34,392 nucleotides of DNA from Fimbriiglobus sp. (GTDB taxonomy: Bacteria; Planctomycetota; Planctomycetia; Gemmatales; Gemmataceae). This document shows, piece by piece, positions 32,470 to 34,392 of this stretch. Position numbers and translations under genes: made by a program. Under the pieces are notes generated by a model, which was not told the origin of the DNA, made no database searches, and saw only the letters and a program-made list of their open reading frames with translations. Within the stretch, counting starts at the first letter, position 1. Every line of letters starts with the position of its first letter. The stretch is from positions 1-34,392 of the forward strand of contig JANXTU010000493.1 of NCBI GenBank assembly GCA_025352235.1, in the 5' to 3' direction.

Positions 32470-34392
32470 ATGCCTCTCTTCGCCAGCGTCTTGTTCCACC
32501 ACGAGAACGGCCGGACGATCCTGCACGCCATGCCCGTGATGGCGACGGTGCTCGTGCTGCTCGCCATCGCCTACCGCTACTACTCCGCTTTCCTCGCTGC
32601 GCGCGTCGCGGTGCTCGATGACAACCGGGTGACACCGGCGCACCGGTTGAACGACGGGCAGAACTACCACCCCACAAACAAGTGGGTGTTATTCGGCCAC
32701 CACTTCGCGGCGATCTCCGGGGCCGGGCCGCTCATCGGGCCGGTGCTCGCCATCCAATACGGGTACATGCCGGGGTTGCTCTGGCTCGTCATCGGCGTCT
32801 GCCTGGCCGGGGCCGTGCAGGATATGCTCGTGCTCGCGGCGAGTGTCCGGCGCGACGGCAAATCGATCGCCGAGATCGCCCGGTTCGAACTCGGCAAACC
32901 GGCCGCGGTGTTGGCCAGCATCGCGATTCTGTTCATCGTCATCATCGCGCTCGCGGGCTTGGGGTTCGTGGTGGTGAAAGCACTGGGAGGCGAAGAGGCG
33001 AGCTTGCCGGCGGGAATGACGATCACCCTGCCTGAGGAAAACGCTCAAGAAGTTCTTCGCACCGACGATGCGCCCATCTGGGGGTTTCCGGGCGGATGTG
33101 AGGTTCGGTATTCCGGCAGCTCGCCTGCCACCCGACGTTCCGAGTCGTTCAAAGTCCGCAGTCCGAACGGTGGACTGCCCGTCGTCGAAGTCGAGCGCGC
33201 GGATGGCGCAACGATGTACACCCTCCCCGCCGGCTGCACCCAGGTCATCCCCGGATCGTCGTGGGGGACCTTCACCATCGCGTGCACCATCCCCATCGCG
33301 CTGTTCACCGGCCTGTGGATGTACCGCATCCGCCCCGGCCGCGTGATCGAGGCCTCGCTCCTCGGCGGCGGACTGACCCTCTTCGCCGTCGTTGCTGGCG
33401 GCTGGATTCCCGGCTCCGCGCTCGAACCTTACTTCTCGCTCTCGCGGAACGAAACGATCATCGCGCTGGTCGTCTACGGCTTCATCGCGGCGGTGTTGCC
33501 CGTCTGGTTGCTGCTCGGCCCGCGCGATTATTTGTCGAGCTTCTTGAAAATCGGCACCGTGATCCTGCTCGTTGCCAGCGTCTGCATCGCCAATCCGCCG
33601 CTACAAGCGCCGATGCTCAACGAAGTCTTCATCAACGGCGGGCCGACCTTCCCCGGCAGCATTTTCCCGTTCGTCTTCATCTGCGTCATGTGCGGGGCCG
33701 TGTCCGGCTTCCATTCGCTCGTGTCAAGCGGCACCACGCCGAAGATGATCGAGAAGGAATCGCACATCCGCACCATCGGCTACGGGGCGATGCTGATCGA
33801 AGGGCTCGTCGGCGTCACGGCGCTGATCGCCGCGGCGTCGTTGCCGAACGATCTTTACTACGACATCAACATCGCCATCGAGCGCTCGCCGGAGTTCCAA
33901 ACGCAACTGAAAGAGATGGACGAGAAGTACGGGCGCGATCCGAATGCGAACCTCGGCACCGAGAAGACGCACGATTGGAAACTCGGCAAGGTCGAAGAGA
34001 AAGTCGGCGGCGAGTCGCTGCGTGGCCGCACCGGCGGCGCCGTGACACTCGCCGTCGGGATGTCGCTGATCTTCGAGCGCACCTTCGAAATTCTCGACAT
34101 CGGCGGCAGCGGATTATTGAAGTACTGGTACCACTTCGCCATCATGTTCGAGGCCCTGTTCATCCTCACGACCATCGACGCCGGCACGCGCATCGGCCGG
34201 TTCTTACTGCAAGAAACGATGGGCCGCGTCTACAAGCCCTTCGCCCGGCCAGACTGGTTGCCGGGGGCGCTGTTGGCGAGCGCCCTCGTGACGGGCGGTT
34301 GGGGCTGGTTGATTTACACCGGCAGCATCGACACCATCTGGCCGATGTTCGGCATCGCCAATCAATCGCTCGCGGTGCTGGCGCTCGCGCTC
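32470..34392 (+). CDS. cstA: Carbon starvation protein CstA (partial, runs off the window)
   Basis: Inner-membrane peptide/pyruvate-type transporter. The first 641 codons are present and in frame to the window end; the family is usually near 700 aa, so a little is missing. Family blocks: HRLNDGQNYHPTNKWVLFGHHFAAISGAGPLIGPVLA, VQDMLVLAASVRRDGKSIAEIAR, WGTFTIACTIPIAL, GFHSLVSSGTTPKMIEKES, MLIEGLVGVTALIAAASL and FGIANQSLA. The track misses it because it has no stop here. A stretch of about 90 mostly polar residues (about 173-264) separates VVVKAL from WGTFTI, where the E. coli protein, as I recall it, has a short link; the reading frame stays intact. It follows glgP by 67 bases, so cotranscription is possible. 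Confidence 0.96.
   Translation, partial: MPLFASVLFHHENGRTILHAMPVMATVLVLLAIAYRYYSAFLAARVAVLDDNRVTPAHRLNDGQNYHPTNKWVLFGHHFAAISGAGPLIGPVLAIQYGYMPGLLWLVIGVCLAGAVQDMLVLAASVRRDGKSIAEIARFELGKPAAVLASIAILFIVIIALAGLGFVVVKALGGEEASLPAGMTITLPEENAQEVLRTDDAPIWGFPGGCEVRYSGSSPATRRSESFKVRSPNGGLPVVEVERADGATMYTLPAGCTQVIPGSSWGTFTIACTIPIALFTGLWMYRIRPGRVIEASLLGGGLTLFAVVAGGWIPGSALEPYFSLSRNETIIALVVYGFIAAVLPVWLLLGPRDYLSSFLKIGTVILLVASVCIANPPLQAPMLNEVFINGGPTFPGSIFPFVFICVMCGAVSGFHSLVSSGTTPKMIEKESHIRTIGYGAMLIEGLVGVTALIAAASLPNDLYYDINIAIERSPEFQTQLKEMDEKYGRDPNANLGTEKTHDWKLGKVEEKVGGESLRGRTGGAVTLAVGMSLIFERTFEILDIGGSGLLKYWYHFAIMFEALFILTTIDAGTRIGRFLLQETMGRVYKPFARPDWLPGALLASALVTGGWGWLIYTGSIDTIWPMFGIANQSLAVLALAL

Overview
The window is GC-rich chromosomal DNA, most likely from a planctomycete of the Gemmata/Gemmataceae type. 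Four things point there: a PSCyt1-DUF1549-DUF1553 gene followed by a DUF1501 gene, a DUF1559 pseudopilin-like protein, an outer-membrane barrel protein, and tetrahydromethanopterin (H4MPT)-linked C1 genes in a bacterial setting. There are 27 supported protein genes. I found no tRNA, rRNA, CRISPR array or transposase. All names come from reading the translations by eye; no database search was run.

Layout. 1-5.1 kb: thiC (minus) behind a TPP riboswitch, an outer-membrane barrel-like gene (minus), a large unknown gene with a degenerate VWA-like region (plus, possibly leaderless), and a Wza-type polysaccharide export lipoprotein (minus). 5.1-5.6 kb: gene-free, repeat-rich DNA. 5.6-8.0 kb: a minus-strand run of five small membrane or stress-type genes (DUF3618/YqjD-like, holin/YqjE-like, YgaP-like, DUF1328, LEA-like) with two clear terminators. 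8.1-16.2 kb: a plus-strand block with the planctomycete cytochrome (DUF1549/1553), DUF1501, a sugar isomerase/epimerase, a Gfo/Idh/MocA oxidoreductase and two Uma2 nuclease-like genes; this looks like carbohydrate breakdown. 16.2-25.4 kb: a minus-strand run read from right to left: NYN-LOTUS protein, DUF1559 protein, membrane spermidine-synthase-like protein, ATP-grasp, mch, RimK-like ATP-grasp, CitG-like protein, PTPS-like protein. Seven of these eight genes are joined by 4-base stop/start overlaps or gaps of 3-4 bases. The ATP-grasp/mch/RimK/CitG core matches the order of the methylotroph orf17-mch-orf5-orf7 cluster as I recall it. 25.4-29.8 kb: an SDR dehydrogenase, a membrane-anchored PQQ-type beta-propeller, and a two-gene minus unit (unknown protein plus a cyclic-phosphate-processing receiver-like protein). 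29.8 kb to the end: glycogen phosphorylase and a CstA carbon-starvation transporter cut by the window edge.

The least expected content is repeats. A 60-bp element with ATGATTCCAG/CTGGAATCAT ends occurs three times (5386, 10931, 25581), and two copies share a further downstream block. A second hairpin family lies at 1-65 and 25735-25845. A long palindrome lies after the SDR gene. Two perfect 11-12 bp palindromes sit in frame inside one ATP-grasp gene. A degenerate CGGATT hairpin separates the TPP aptamer from the thiC start. The best candidates for undescribed biology are the in-gene palindromes, the 60-bp repeat family, and the coupling of a DUF1559/spermidine-synthase-like pair to H4MPT genes.
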